Notes under the pieces: model-generated | The model's database searches: none | What the model was told of the DNA's origin: nothing | The model's input: the letters and a program-made list of their open reading frames with translations, nothing else | Shown here: positions 24,380 through 39,100 of the stretch, in pieces | How the letters are laid out: each line of letters begins with the position of its first letter | How positions within the stretch are numbered: position 1 is the stretch's first letter | Position numbers and translations under genes: made by a program | Origin: Plectrocnemia conspersa | Lineage: Eukaryota > Arthropoda > Insecta > Trichoptera > Polycentropodidae | Direction of reading: 5' to 3' | Assembly: GCA_009617715.1 (NCBI GenBank) | Contig: VTFK01000093.1 | Span: 496,001-560,000, forward strand | DNA: 64,000 nt

Positions 24380-27090
24380 ATTATTAAATAAAAATTATAT
24401 TATACTGCTATTTTATTTTAAAATAAAGTTTAATTAATTTTGCATATTGTACATACAAACAAATCCATGGTATTTTTTTTCAATTAAGATTAGCATTTCC
24501 ATAATTATTTTTACGAGTTTGGTTTCTGTAGTGGATTTCAACAAATTGTTTTTTGTAAATTGATCGTTGTTTTTTCAGTCAGTAAAATTTACAAGAGATT
24601 AAGCTTTTATTACATTAAGTACTTGGCAATTACTAATATATTATGTAACTACATGTTTGATTCTCGTTGAATAACTAAATTTAATTAATGAAATTATATT
24701 GTAAATAATTAATAACTAATAAATCTAATGATGGTTTGCTTCCCAGACTAAAATAATATTATTAACACTATCTTATATGCCATCAAAATGTTTTCTTAGG
24801 TAATAATCGGAAATATTATAGGAATATGATATACAAAGTCAAGTTCTACGATGCGGTTTTAGCTGCGTATACGTTAAACATACACATAAACGATTGTATA
24901 CAAAACCGCACAAAGTATACATAATGTGATCTATGTAGATTTGTTTCACATGCATCTTTACTAAATAAATTTTGTAATCACGTGGATGTTATATCAATTT
25001 TCAAAGCTTTTCTTTTTAGAAAGACATTCAAAATCATATGTATCATATTAAATATTGATATAAATAGTAATTTTAGTTTTTGAGTCCGAATGGATGTGAC
25101 GTTGGAGCTAAAATAGACACCCTAAAAGCTAGTAGCAGATTATATTATAAACATATATAAACTGCCGTATATATAAAAAACTGTAGATGCCGCTATCAGG
25201 GGTCATTGAAATGTCATTTCTTGAAAGTTGCATATATATACGAATAGAAATATATAAACATTTTTCTGCACTATTTTATTTAACTATTACTTTATACTAT
25301 TTTATGGTTGTTATTTTGATTATCAATTGTTAAATAACGTAAGTTATTGATTACCTTATTAGCTGAATCATTCATTGTTTTTTAATATGCTTTGTATGTA
25401 ATTCGCTTATGTATGAAATATTTATTACTTGGCTCATAAAGGAAACATTAATAAAAATACAAGCTAAATTCGCTACATTGTTATTAATTAAAATTAAAAT
25501 CACATATCAAGAACCGTTACATCATTATTTTTTCACTGGAAAACGGAATTAAGCGTGCTATCTCAGGCACGATGCTAACTTAAAGATAAGTCATAGTTAT
25601 AGCTAAACCAAAATCGATCATTATGTCAGTATTTAAAACCCGTTTAAAATTTTTTTAACACATATTTTAACAAATTTATTTATTCAAACCGTTAGAAAAG
25701 TTACATTGGGCCAATTGGGGTTGTAGGTCGTTTGTAGGTATAGAAATGCTTCGAAATAAAGTTTATAAGATAAAATTGTAAAAAGTTTTGTTTTTATTAG
25801 GCAATTTGTATATATTATATAATCTAGCCTGTCTCAATTCAATATTCTAAATTATATAATATATACATGTACTGTATTGAATGGCATGTTTAGGTTATCT
25901 ACATACATACTCTTACATATCAATGAACTGATAAGCATTACATTTGCACAGTAATAATACTCATTCATTAATTTACAATCGATATCCAGTCAATACGCAC
26001 ATGGTACACAAGTAGATAGTGAAAATGTGTTGCAGAGATAATTTATTTACTTATTATTTAATTAATATGAAATCTGACCATCATGACTTGACAGGTTTCT
26101 ATATACGTATTAATAGTCTATTTACATAATTATTTCATATACATATGATTCACGTGACAACTTTCGAAAATAAACGACAATTATAATTAATAGGAAAAAC
26201 TTTGAGATTGAATCTTTAGTTTAATTTTGGTTAAATCAAAGTGAATAATTTTTGAGGGATTTTGTCGAGTAAAGCTATACAATTGCTGTTGTAATTCGTA
26301 ACATACTATTTATACGAAACGGGATTTTCTGCATTAGCTGCAATTTAATCAAAATATCGACCCCGTTATGTGATGGCAAAATAACCCTGAGTAATGCTTT
26401 CATCGATAACACCGCAGTTTGATAAAGTTTGTGCTGATGTACAGCTCATCCATTGCATTAAAGACTAATACATTGATAAACATATAAATAAACATAATTG
26501 TTTATATTCTGTAAATTACGTTTTTTTTATTTTTTAAAGAAAAATATATTTTTAATAATTAAAAATGTGCCTGCATTATTTTATGGAATTAGGTGAGGGT
26601 GCCAAGATTTTTTTTAAATGTAGTAACATATAGTTTAAAAACCACTGCAATATCCCTGTAAGTTATCAAGTCAGGTGGACATATAATATAATAATATCCA
26701 GTTGGAGGGATGTGCTCGAAAAATTATATATAACAAATATCATATAGTGGTACACATTATTTTATTTTTCAATGAGTACATATTAGAGTATAACAATTTA
26801 GATAAAAAAATATAGTCGAATTATACATATAAATATAATAAATAACACAAAAATATACTTTTTTTTTGATAAGTTGACAAAGCATTAGTCTTGAACATGT
26901 ATTTATTCCCTCAAGTTTTATATAAAACATTGTGATATAAAAGCTTTTGACAAGACATTGAGATACAATTCTTGTTTGCGTGGCATACGCGATAGATTTA
27001 CAAATGGAAATGCATTATGTTTATACAATATATATAATTATGTAATCGTTTCTATGTTTTTTAAATCCTTCTTATTAATAAAATAATTAT
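24380..27090. other. Region upstream of the opsin gene; no other gene
   Basis: AT-rich DNA. Contains a 16-bp perfect inverted repeat of AT-rich sequence (25808-25823 / 25851-25866). A possible 3' splice site (TTATTCAACAG) at 27098 suggests the opsin has an upstream non-coding exon that I could not place. Confidence 0.35.
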
Positions 27091-27130
27091 TCAACAGGTA
27101 ATGTGATATAATAATAAACTGTGTTTAAGA

Positions 27131-30100
27131 ATGTCCGTGACGGAAGCGTTAAATGTTTCCTTGGAAAAGACATTTAATATCAAAGAACAATATATAGAGT
27201 TAATGCCCACATGGGGCTATGCTTTATCAGCGATGATTTTATTCCTCATAGGATTCTTTGGATTCTTCCTTAACCTAATAGTCATCGTATTGATGTATAA
27301 AGACAAACAGGTATGTACATATTATATTTATATTAAATTAATTAAAGCTTACTACGAGCGTAAAAGCGTATATTATGAAACCATTAGAGGGGATTATTAA
27401 AACTTTATCCTAAAAGCTTAAGTTATAAGAATCCTTTTGTAATGATTTTTTTAATTAAAATGGATTAAGCGCAGTTTCATACGTTGTATATTAACGTAAA
27501 ATTTTTATTTACACTTTTTAGGACAGGCAAATCAACAATAGACCAAATATGCTGATTTCGAAAAATTTTATAAAAAATAATAACTGATCGAAATGGTAAA
27601 ACTTTCAATAAAATTTTTTTAATGCTAAATAAAAAAAATGGAACAATTTATCTTAACATTTATATACAATAAACGGTCATTGACTTGCGTGCATTCTGTT
27701 TAACACTCATTAAAAACAAATATATATATATGTATATAACCAGCATTGAATGTGTATTACCAGTAAAGTTGTATTTTCACTAGTATATATATAATTTCAC
27801 TAAATCAGCTAGTTAAAATCTATCAAAAAATTGATTAACAATTTCATTGTTCAGTATGATCAAAATGGCATTTTTCAGAAACGTATTGCAACATGATCAG
27901 AAATTCATAGAAGATTTTATACATAAAATAGGATTTACTATATGGGAATAGTACATATTTGATAAACCAAGCCTAGTCCACATCGTGACGATTTTGTCCT
28001 TCCATGCAATTAATATTGTTCATTCATTTATGTTACAAGATCTCCCTTGCATATTTTATTATCTTGTGTTAGACCTAACAAACTAATTAATCGTTTGAAT
28101 GCCGTAAGGACGTCGGTGTCCGCTTACGAACGACGACATGAATGCCGCTAGGACGCGTCTAGTTTTCTATTTTTTTTGTAATATTATGAAATATTTTTTT
28201 TATATACTTTTTGTGTATTTACTAGTATAAACTGGATATAATTTTGTTCCTATAATATAAAATTATTAAAATTTTCAGAAATATATTTTTTTAATTTTTT
28301 ACATTTGCCAAAAAAATGCTTGGCATTTTAAGCTTACACCGCCTAATTTTGCTTGGCACTAAAAGGGTTAAATATCATTTTTGGAATAGTAAATTATCGT
28401 GTAGAATTGGCCGGGTAATTCAATTCAAGTTTAATATTTTGGTAGCACGGTAGAACGCGTGTTCAAAGTGTCAAATGCAGTTACGTCTTTCCAACTTTTT
28501 TTTTTCAGGGGAAGGGGTTAGTTAGTTGTCATTTTTTGTTAATATTTCGACTTTATTGATATTCATAGTATTTCATTAAATAACATGAATTTTTCTGGCC
28601 AAATCCTTCAATATACTTTTGACTATTTCACATTTACTTCTTGATAACGATATATAGGTTTGTATCTTGGTAACGAGCATAATTGATGTCAGCGAAAATA
28701 TTAACAACTAAAACGTTAACATAGAATGCAACCAAATATGATGTGCCAATTATTTGCTGTTGGGTTAGTTAAATAATTAATTTTTAGTACTGAAATAAAT
28801 TTATGGATTTTTAAAGTAGAAAGATTGTAATATTCGTAATAACTATTGCCATGCCATCAAAATTTTTTTTTACAAAATATTAAATCTATATTTTTTTTAA
28901 TGTAAATCTGACCGTGATTTATATATTATATAATATGCCATTAAATATGCAGTATTTTAATAATTATAATATATACATTCAAATTAAAATGTAAATGAAA
29001 AATTTGATATCAGTCAACGAGCTTAAATATAAGTAATATTAATTATTCATATGTGCCTTTATTAAATTTACCATATAATATATATAAAAGGGTTTTATTA
29101 ATTTATATTTTAATATCGTAATAAAACAACAACAATATTTTTTGACGATGAAAATAAAGAAAACATCTTTTAAGGATTGTGACCTTTTTTATTTTTGATA
29201 AGAGAGTAATTTATATTTGGAAAATATAGAATTTAATAATGAATGAATGAAGCTAAATTAATTTCATCGTCGATATAAGTTATATAAATGAAAAATAAAT
29301 ATTAATTATTGTATTTAATTGCATTGTGTTTTACTTTTAGTATTAAAAGGCAATACTTTATTTTTTATCATAAAAATAAACGTTGACTTATAATTTTATT
29401 AAATTGATTATAATAATAATTATTTAAATATAAACTAGAATATCAATTTATTACTAAATTGCATGTTATATGAATTTTTATAAAAAGGACAACTACGGCC
29501 ACTAAAAACACTTGTGAAATGGTAGGTGATTTATTAGATATCCGTAAATGTCAAAGATCGTTTAAAAAAATAGATAGACGATGATGTCCCAACTGCGAAA
29601 AACGAATCTATCTGTTAGCTGGCCGTAAAACTAACAATCGTCGTAGAAGACAGTAATTATCTAAAATTCAAGTAGTAAAACCTACATAGAAGCCCATTTT
29701 AAATTTAATATTAATAAAATTAAACTCCTAACACATTATATATGACTGTAAATATCCTCCCAATATATTCACCATTATTATATTCACCATAATTATGTTT
29801 ATAATCCAAAAGATTCAATAGCGTTTTACACAAGAATGTATCACATTGTTTGTCGAATATAATCTTTGGCCCAACATTCATTCATATGAATTGTTAGTCC
29901 TTTGGTTTTGTTCAAGTACCTAGGTATTTGTTCAAGTACCATTGTTCTGACGCCCTAGGGTAGCGGGTGCTGCTCTTTACATACATAATCGCACGCTAGA
30001 TAAAGATTTAATTGCTCGTTTTATGCCACTAAAACCTATTTGCTAGGGTCATGTATTAAATTTAAAAAAAATGTAGCATATATAATACTATAATAATATA

Positions 30101-33100
30101 ATTAGTGTCACAATAGATAGTTTTCTTGTATCGTTTTATTCACTTACATAGTATTTTCTTTGTGTTTTTGCAGCTATGGACTCCGTTGAACGTGATCCTT
30201 TTTAATTTAGTGTGTTCAGATTTTTCCGTCTCGATTATGGGAAATCCTTTCACCTTAATATCGGCTTTACACCACCGTTGGATTTTTGGAAAGACGATGT
30301 GTGTTTTTTATGGATTTTTCATGACGCTATTAGGTGAGTATTCATTTGTTTTCGCGTTTACATTTAAAAATGTATGACTGAATTTAGACACACTTTTTTT
30401 TTAATGGAACGCTTTTTAACAATTCAATTTACGAGAGATTTTCAGAAAATTATTTATATTATTTTTAATGTATATTTTAATTTTTACGCTTTGTAGCGGT
30501 TTCTCGGTACCTTTTAAACTTTGATCGATTATGATTAATTTAGTGTATCATCATGATATTTAAATATTATTTTTTACATTTGTTTATGCATATTTAAGGA
30601 GATTAAAATACAGCATTGACATTATTACAAAGATTGCCAAAACAAATTATTAATGCTCCCAAAGCGCTTAAGAAATTCATTAACACTAAACGCGCTGCTC
30701 AGTCGACGCCGAAAAAGATATATTTATTTATTTTTTATTTAAGATTTCTAACCCTAAGGGGTGTGACTTTGCAGCTAGAAAGACGCTGTTGAAAACTAGT
30801 AATAATTTAAATAAAAATATAAAATTAAATAAATAATTTATTATATAATATTACATATATTGCAATAAACTATGGTGGGCGAGTATTGTTATTCTCTGAG
30901 CGGTGGCGGAGAAGCTGGCGGAGGGATGATGTCCAATGGATGGTCCTCCGAGATCTTGTAGTTGTGGCAGCGATGGTGTAGTGGAGGTTCGTTCCTCCCT
31001 GCAGTGGCGATCGTATAGTGAAGCTCCTTTCTGGCCCTGACCGTCTATGACCGTATGGTCTTTCGCTTCTCCTCATTATAGACCAGCTTTAAGTATCAAA
31101 GGTTGCAAAGCTTGCTGACGTGTCACAACCATGCAGCAACCATCCAGACAATTGTTGTACTCGTTTCTTTGACCAACGTAATATGTCCACGCCTCTAGAA
31201 AGTGACATTTGCTTGATGGACATCCTTCCGAGGTTGAATGGTTCAACTGGGATATTGTGCTTAATGGTGCTTTTTGTCGTTCGGTGATATTTTATTTTCC
31301 GTGTAATTATGTATTATTTATTTAAAACCGTATATTTACCTGGACGTAACGAGGGCTTTTTGTGGACTCTATTGAAAAACTCATCCTTATTGTGGTTACG
31401 GTAATTAAAGGCGCGAGTTTTAGGAAAACGATCTTCCACAATTAAAATTAGGACGCAAAGCTTATGATTTGCGCGCAAATCATGAACTTTGCGCGCGATC
31501 TCAGAGTACGAAACCATATTGGATAAATTCTGTTAGTTGTTAAATTCTGTCGTTGGATATCTTCTAAAAAAATATTCATCAAAAATTTCATATATTATTT
31601 TATAAAAAAACATCGAGAGCAGAACTAACATCAATGGTTTGATACAATTGTGTTCAATCCGTACGACACAGCAAACCACCGAAGTGCCCAAAATTCTCTA
31701 AACTTCCATCCCTACAGTATATTCTAATGTACTTTTTTTATTCATAAATGAACGTGAATTTTTATGGGTAAACTTTAAGCGATTAACAAAATATTGTTGT
31801 CGATTTCGCGCAATATTTCAGTTCTGTTTTTGAGGAATCTTTTTCGTTTTTTATTCAGTCTTTGAGAAGTTAAAGACGAGCCGTTCATCTGGGCTTAATT
31901 TTTAAAGATTTTAATGCTCCTCTAAAACATATTTTTGATCTGATTCTCAAAACCTCTATTCATAAAAGGATGGCAAATTGTGCATAAATAACTATAGATC
32001 AGTCGCAGTGAATCGAAGCCATATATACGGCTTCGATTTCTTTCGTAAGTTTTGTTGTACAGCATGGGCTTCGTCCCAATCATTCCACTGTTACTAACCT
32101 TCTGTTTTCCAGCAAAATGGTTACTAAATCTTTTGATGCGGGAATTCAAGTAGACGTCGTATATACGGATTTTATGAAAGCTTTCGATATGGCTTATCAT
32201 GGGTTTTATTAAAAAATAATTCGGACCTCGGTTTCTCGGATGATTTAACTCGGTTATTCTCATTGTGGGTCATTTTTAACAGAAAAATATTAAATTATTT
32301 ATAATATGAAGCTTTTTGTTGTCACTTTTTCTACTTTGTTGCTATATAATTATTTTAATTTCGGCAGTTTCTCAGAACAAATCTTAAGTCACAATAATAT
32401 ATTGCAAAAATTTATTATCGTATTTTTTTTAAATATCTAATATAAATAAATACAATTTTTTGTGTTAATGTATTTATATCATCGCATATTCTACCTCTTA
32501 ATATAATATGTATCTAGAATTTCAATTCGTTCCCTTAAATAATATAGCAATGTGAATTTATCAATGGTTGAATAGATTCAAGACATTTGAGCATACAGAT
32601 TGCTTCTTCAGCATGCATTCTCTTCCAAAGGAATTAATTTTCATGCATTTCATTCCAAGGAAAGGAAAAAATATTGAACAAAAGTAATAAAATACACATG
32701 TTTATCAAAACAATTTTTTTATAAATGGATACAGTGGCGTCCGGTGAAACGTATTATACAATTATCGAATTAAGTTTCTGATTTTTTTTTTAATAATTAG
32801 ATATATTTTTTGATATTAAAAATATAATAAAATATAATATATGGTTGTATAAATGATTTTATTTCTATTTTTATTAGACATTATAGCAATTACTGATGTG
32901 TATATTTAAAGACTTTAAAATACTTTATATAGATTGTGTCATTTAAATGAATGCTAACTACATAATCGAAATGTCTATTTACAATTTAATAAAAATGTTA
33001 CGTATTTAAACTTTATTTGCCTAATTTAAATTATTTTTCTTTATATTTATTTTTTAATAATAATAATTTTAATTCCAAAAATAAATTTAAAAAATTAGAT

Positions 33101-36100
33101 TCTATAATTCAAAAAGTATCATTCTGAAAAAATTCGCGGGGAATTTATTTCTTCTGTAAAATTTATTTTTGTTTATTTTTGTAGTCATATTGCTAGGTTT
33201 ATTTCTGTAAACCATATAATATTTAAAATATACAAACGAGTAAACGTAAGTGTGAGATAAGTGTACGTATTTTAACTGTTTCTGACAAATATTATACATC
33301 TAGTATATAATATGAAGTTTATTTTTTATATGAAAGCGACATTTTTATTTAAGTCATTTTATTTAAAGCGACTGATTTAAACTTTTAAGACATATAAACA
33401 GCTTTGTCGAATCCTAGCAACCGTAATAAATTATTAATTCCTGTATAGAAGTTGATTTATTTTGTATAAACGAAGGGTGTAAAGGAAAAAGCTTTTATGC
33501 TACTTTTAAAATGCTACCCTTTTTCGTACACTAAGAGCAGTCATATACTCTATAATCTTTAGTCGATTTTATATAGTTATAAAATGATGATTATGAGTTG
33601 CCCTATAAAAATACTTATTATATGTAGCAAAATAGTACGATATCATTCAGTAATTTTAAATGTATTGTTTCGAATAAGTATGTTACGTGTTTTTTGTATA
33701 TTACATTATCTTTATAATTAATTAGTACATGACCATTAGTTAGAGGACTTCATTTATAAGCTCTAGTTGGATGAATGCTTAATTAATGTTTATGAACGTA
33801 TTACAACTAAAGAAGTAAAACTTTATGCAAGGATTGATTAAAAAGGATCTGACTTTATTTATTTATATCAAACTCAACGTTTTCATTTTTACGGTATCTG
33901 GCTAGGCAGATAAAAGCAATATTTTCTCAAAGTTTTAAAATGCAAGAAAGAAAATTACTCCGAGAGTAGTTTTGAAAGATATTCTAAAAGCAATCGGTGC
34001 TCGGTAATAGGAATGCGGCGTTCTTTTAGACAGCTGCTAGGTTTTTGGGTTTTAGTTTACGAGACTTCAGATTCATGTCAGGCGTGACTGTTGACTGGTC
34101 TTGAATCACTTGAAGCGGGAATTAAAACTGTTTCACAGGTTCGACAGTACCAATTCTTTTCAGACATGTTACCCTATGACCTCAATACATATGCCACTGA
34201 GAGTATCAGTGGCATATTTATATTTATGGAGACGCAACGGATAAACTCAACAAAGCGTCTGAACAAGTACTTAAAATGTCATGATCCAAATTTATATTTA
34301 ATACTAAGGTCCGACACATATTTTTAACAGTATGAGTATAAATAAAATCAATATTAAAATAGTTAAATCAATTACATCTAAAAATTTCACCCTTTATTAA
34401 AGTAAATTAATAATTGAGCTAAAATCAATATGTAATTTCAGATACAAATTTATTATTATTATCTTTGTTGCCAAAATATTGTACAGTGCTTATATGCACA
34501 TTTATAAATTATTTACTTTATTAGATACACACGCGTTGGAGGCTGTGCACATAATAACGCTGATCGATCATTTCCTATGTTTCCATAGCTTTGCGTGTTC
34601 CTGAATTTCCGCTAAGGAATTTTTTTCTTATATATATATATGTATATATAAATATCGAAAATTGATAAAATACCCTATAATAAAGTCGTTATAAATGTCA
34701 CATGTGTATATGTGTATTATTGTATAGCCATAAAGAATATTTCAAAAGCATTCACGCCATGGTAATTTTCCGCTAGAAATATTTTTTTAATCTCCTTCGT
34801 CTTTTCAGGTATCACGTCGATAACGACCCTCACCGTTCTCTCGTTTGAAAGATACATAATGGTATCTAGGCCTTTGGCTTCGCATCGTCTAAGTATGAGG
34901 AGCGCTGGGAGGACTGTGTGTCTCATATGGTGTTACTCTTTAATGGTCACCTCACCACCGCTCTTCGGATGGGGAAGATTTGTCAATGAAGCTGCTAATA
35001 TAAGGTACTTAATGCAGATGACTGAGTTTAAATTACTGTATGGCAAATATGTATTCCATGGCTGACTGTTTTAATTTAATTAATTTAAGGACTTCTAATA
35101 TATTTTGCTATTTGTAAAGGAAATTTGTATATATGTATATATATTTATTTAGCAATTAAACTTATAAAAAAAGCATACTTTTATAGGTTAATTTAAATAT
35201 TTATAAACAATAAATTATATGCATTAAAATACGAAAATAATATAGTAAAATATATGTATGTAAGTCGAAAATTCCGAGTTGTGTGCCACTAACCTTTTTT
35301 TTTAAATAATCCAAAAGTACTGAATATTTTAGGACATTTTAACAATAAATAATGTCTGATTATGATGGATGTGTTGTTTAATATTATAAAATAAAACTTT
35401 GAAAAAAAACAAACTATGACAAAGCATATTGTTAAAGAAACGAAATGCAAATGACGAACTTTTATATAGGTTTAAATCTCAAGTATTAAGCTTGTAAATG
35501 TATGATACTTCTTATCTCTTAACACATGACTTAAAATCAAATATTAAAATGTCATTGAGATTGTAACAGATATGATTTTATATTTTAATGACTATAATAG
35601 CAGCAGCAACTTCACATCCTTTCGATTATTCAGCATTAATTGCTACTCCTTAGATTTCAGAAATTTATGTGATTTTAATAATAACTAACCAGAACGATAG
35701 ACGAGTAGTATAAGTCGCTGATAAAATATTGTTTTTAAGTGCTTTTCAATTTCTGAAAATTCTCTAATAGAGAGCTACTTCAGCTCTTAGAGAATACCTT
35801 ATATATATTCAACAAACAAAAACTATTATAGCACTGGAAATTAAAACAAAGAACTTTTGATCAGTGTCTAACATTAAAATAAACTTATATTTTTCATCTG
35901 AATTTATGAAGAATTCATTTTTTACTTTATTTGTGGCTTTGACAACGTCAACTTGTTGAAGAAAAAAATACTGAAAATGCATTTCAGGTAGACATAAAAT
36001 GGGAGGTTTTTAGGCAATAACATTATGTAAAAAAGCATCTTATGTTTGATGTCTTGAACTGATTTACCCTATTCGGGTTAGCTGATTGCATATTGTGTAT

Positions 36101-39100
36101 TTATTATTTATTGATAGCAATAAAAATACAATGATGTTGTATCGATGCGATTATATATATAAGTCTTTATTAGTCTTTAAAATTACCCAGAAATAATCTT
36201 GATTTAATTACGATTGGACGTCTGTGGATCAATACAAAAAGTAACGCTCAAAGAAGAGTTTTTTGGACAATAGATGAACAAAAAATTGATTTAAAGGAAG
36301 TACAATTAATCTGCATCAAAATTGTTTCGCCTTAATTAAGGCAGGCATTAAAGTAAATTTAGGATCAAAGGCTTATTCAATTTAGTTTATTATTATGTTC
36401 ACACAAATTCCGGTCTCGGGCCTCATTTTGGATTGCCTTAATATAGACGAAGTATCGTATAATTTAAGCAACTTTATTAAATTATTTTTAACCGAAAAAA
36501 ACTGAATGTACAAACAAACGGACCAACAAGTAACTGTTTTAATTATTTAAGAACATTTATTTTTAGAACCTGTGATTACGTTTTCACAAATGAGATAAAA
36601 ATTAGTCTGTTGTGTTACTGATAAATTTATAAAATTTCATAACAAAAATATAATAACTAACCCCAATAATCAAAGTTAAATTTTTGAAAAAAAATGATAA
36701 TAAAAATAATAAAAAATATATTTTTAATATTGAAATGAAAATATATTGTTGTTTTATATAGTAGTTAATTTATAGCTTTCATCATTGGTTGATTTTAATT
36801 AGATACAATTATATTTATGCAGTGCGTACTCGTTAAAAAGTGTGTTTAAAAGGTTAAATAAAAACGATTTTACGAAGCTCCTATTACATGATTATAACAC
36901 GGATATTAATGTGAGAGTAAAAGTATTTTTAAGCTGGCACACAGGCCTTGTATTATGTTACATTTATTTTATATTTTGTCAAAGAATAAAATATTTATAA
37001 TTTTTCAAAACTCAACACAAACAGGTAAACCTGACTTATCTAGACATAGTCTATTCATATCTCACTATTTAAGTATAAATAAAGTATTTATTTATAAAAA
37101 AAAATCTATAAAAATATTATTAATCAATTTTATAAATTCAATGGCATTTATATATTATTTTTAAAAACAACCCAACAAAATTAGTGATTATTATACATTA
37201 GATATATTTCGTCACACGCTTGAACTTTATTATATTTAACTTAGAAATAAATGTTTAATATTATAAAATATTTAGTAATATACCAAGCATATAAGTTTAA
37301 TACAACCTCATTTTCATACTTATATTAATTAACATTGTTGATTTTATCGCATTTGAAAACATGTATTCTAAATGTAGCATTAAAATAAATAATACTCTAT
37401 TATTATATTTTTATATTTAATTTTAGAAATATATTTTTACTGCTATAAATGTATAAATTTTGCTATTTTTTAGTTGTTCCATAAATTGGGAAGAGCAGAC
37501 GTTGAACGCGTTGACTTATATTTTATTTTTATTTATTATGGGACTCATTTTTCCAGTCATGGTCATAACTTACAGTTACATTAATATTTTAAAAACGATG
37601 AAAAAGGTAAGAGTATACTTTTATCTTTAAATTAAAAATAAAAGCAGTATTACTAAGTTATATATTTCTTTATAATTTTATAGAACGCACTAAGGATGGG
37701 CAGAGTGGCAAAAGCAGAATCAAAGGTGACAATAATGGTTTTCATAATGATAGTGACTTTTATGATAGCATGGACTCCTTATTCAATATTGGCCTTGACT
37801 GAACAATTTGCGCCGCCTGATTTGGTAATTAAAAATGTAATATTATTGTATAAGTGTGTATATTAATATTAATTTAAATTAATAGGTATCACCGGCTTTA
37901 GGAGTGATTCCTGCATTAATTGCCAAGAGTTCAATTTGCTATGATCCGATCATCTACGTTGGAATGAACACACAGGTATGAATCACCGTATAGATGATCT
38001 AGTTTTAATTAATAATAGGTTATAAGCTAATCAAGCACGCAAATAAATATAAAAATAAGCAATAGGTGACTTTTAGCGATTTTTGTACAATAGTTTATAT
38101 TTTATTTTGATTTGGTAAATTATCAGGCAAATCATTATAATGAATAATATATGAAACTTTGTAAATTATTTTTTTGTGTAATACTCATTTTTACATTTTA
38201 TTGTTTTAAATTTATTTTTATTTCTAGTGAAGCATCTACTTTTACTAGCGCATATCAGTTATTTTATGTGTTCGCTTTTTATACGAGTTCAAATTGAAAC
38301 ATAATGCGAAACAGACCACGAAAAATATAATTTATAGGATTTGACGAGAGTACTGTTAGTCATAGCACTAGTTCGCTGGAATTTGTGCTGGGGTGATATT
38401 AACTAAAATAAGCTCCGCGAAAGACTTGAGTAACAATTTTGAAGCTAATTTACAAACAACATTCGGACTTTTTTTGTGAAAAGCCTCATAAAATCTTGTA
38501 TGGGGGTCCGATCAATTAATTATAAAACTTGTTTTAAAGCAAAAAACTATTTTTTTTATATTTTATTTCGATGCAGGTTTAGCTTTTGAAAAAATTTTTT
38601 ATGAGGCGCACTATTTTGTCGAATGGTTTTTTCTGTAACAGAAAAGGTAAAAAATGAACAGATTGCTTATAAAAATGTTTTTTTCTTTTTCGATTTTTAG
38701 ATGGATGCTGGGAAAGGTTCGAAAACTTTTGTTATGTGATCAGGGAATACGACGGCATTTTTTATGCTATTTCTTGCCTATTTTTTATTTTATAGTTTAA
38801 TGACTGCTATATGTATTTGTGGTTGTTTGATTTTTTTTGTTTTGTTGTCACATACATACATATTATTTGAAACCATATTTACAAAAGAACTTTTGATATG
38901 AAGCATGTCAAAAATATGCGTTTTAAAAATTTAAATAATGTAAAAGTAATGTCAAATCTATTTTGAAAATTAAAAAATATCTGTAAAACCTGAAGAAAAT
39001 ATTATAAAACAAAATTAAGCACATTATTTTTAAATTGCAGTTTCGGGCATCCGTGAAGCGTATATTCGGTTTTGGCAATTCTGACGAAATGTTACAGGAT

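Noticed and set aside
34717..34926. Minus-strand ORF of 69 codons
   Set aside because: Antisense shadow of opsin exon 3.
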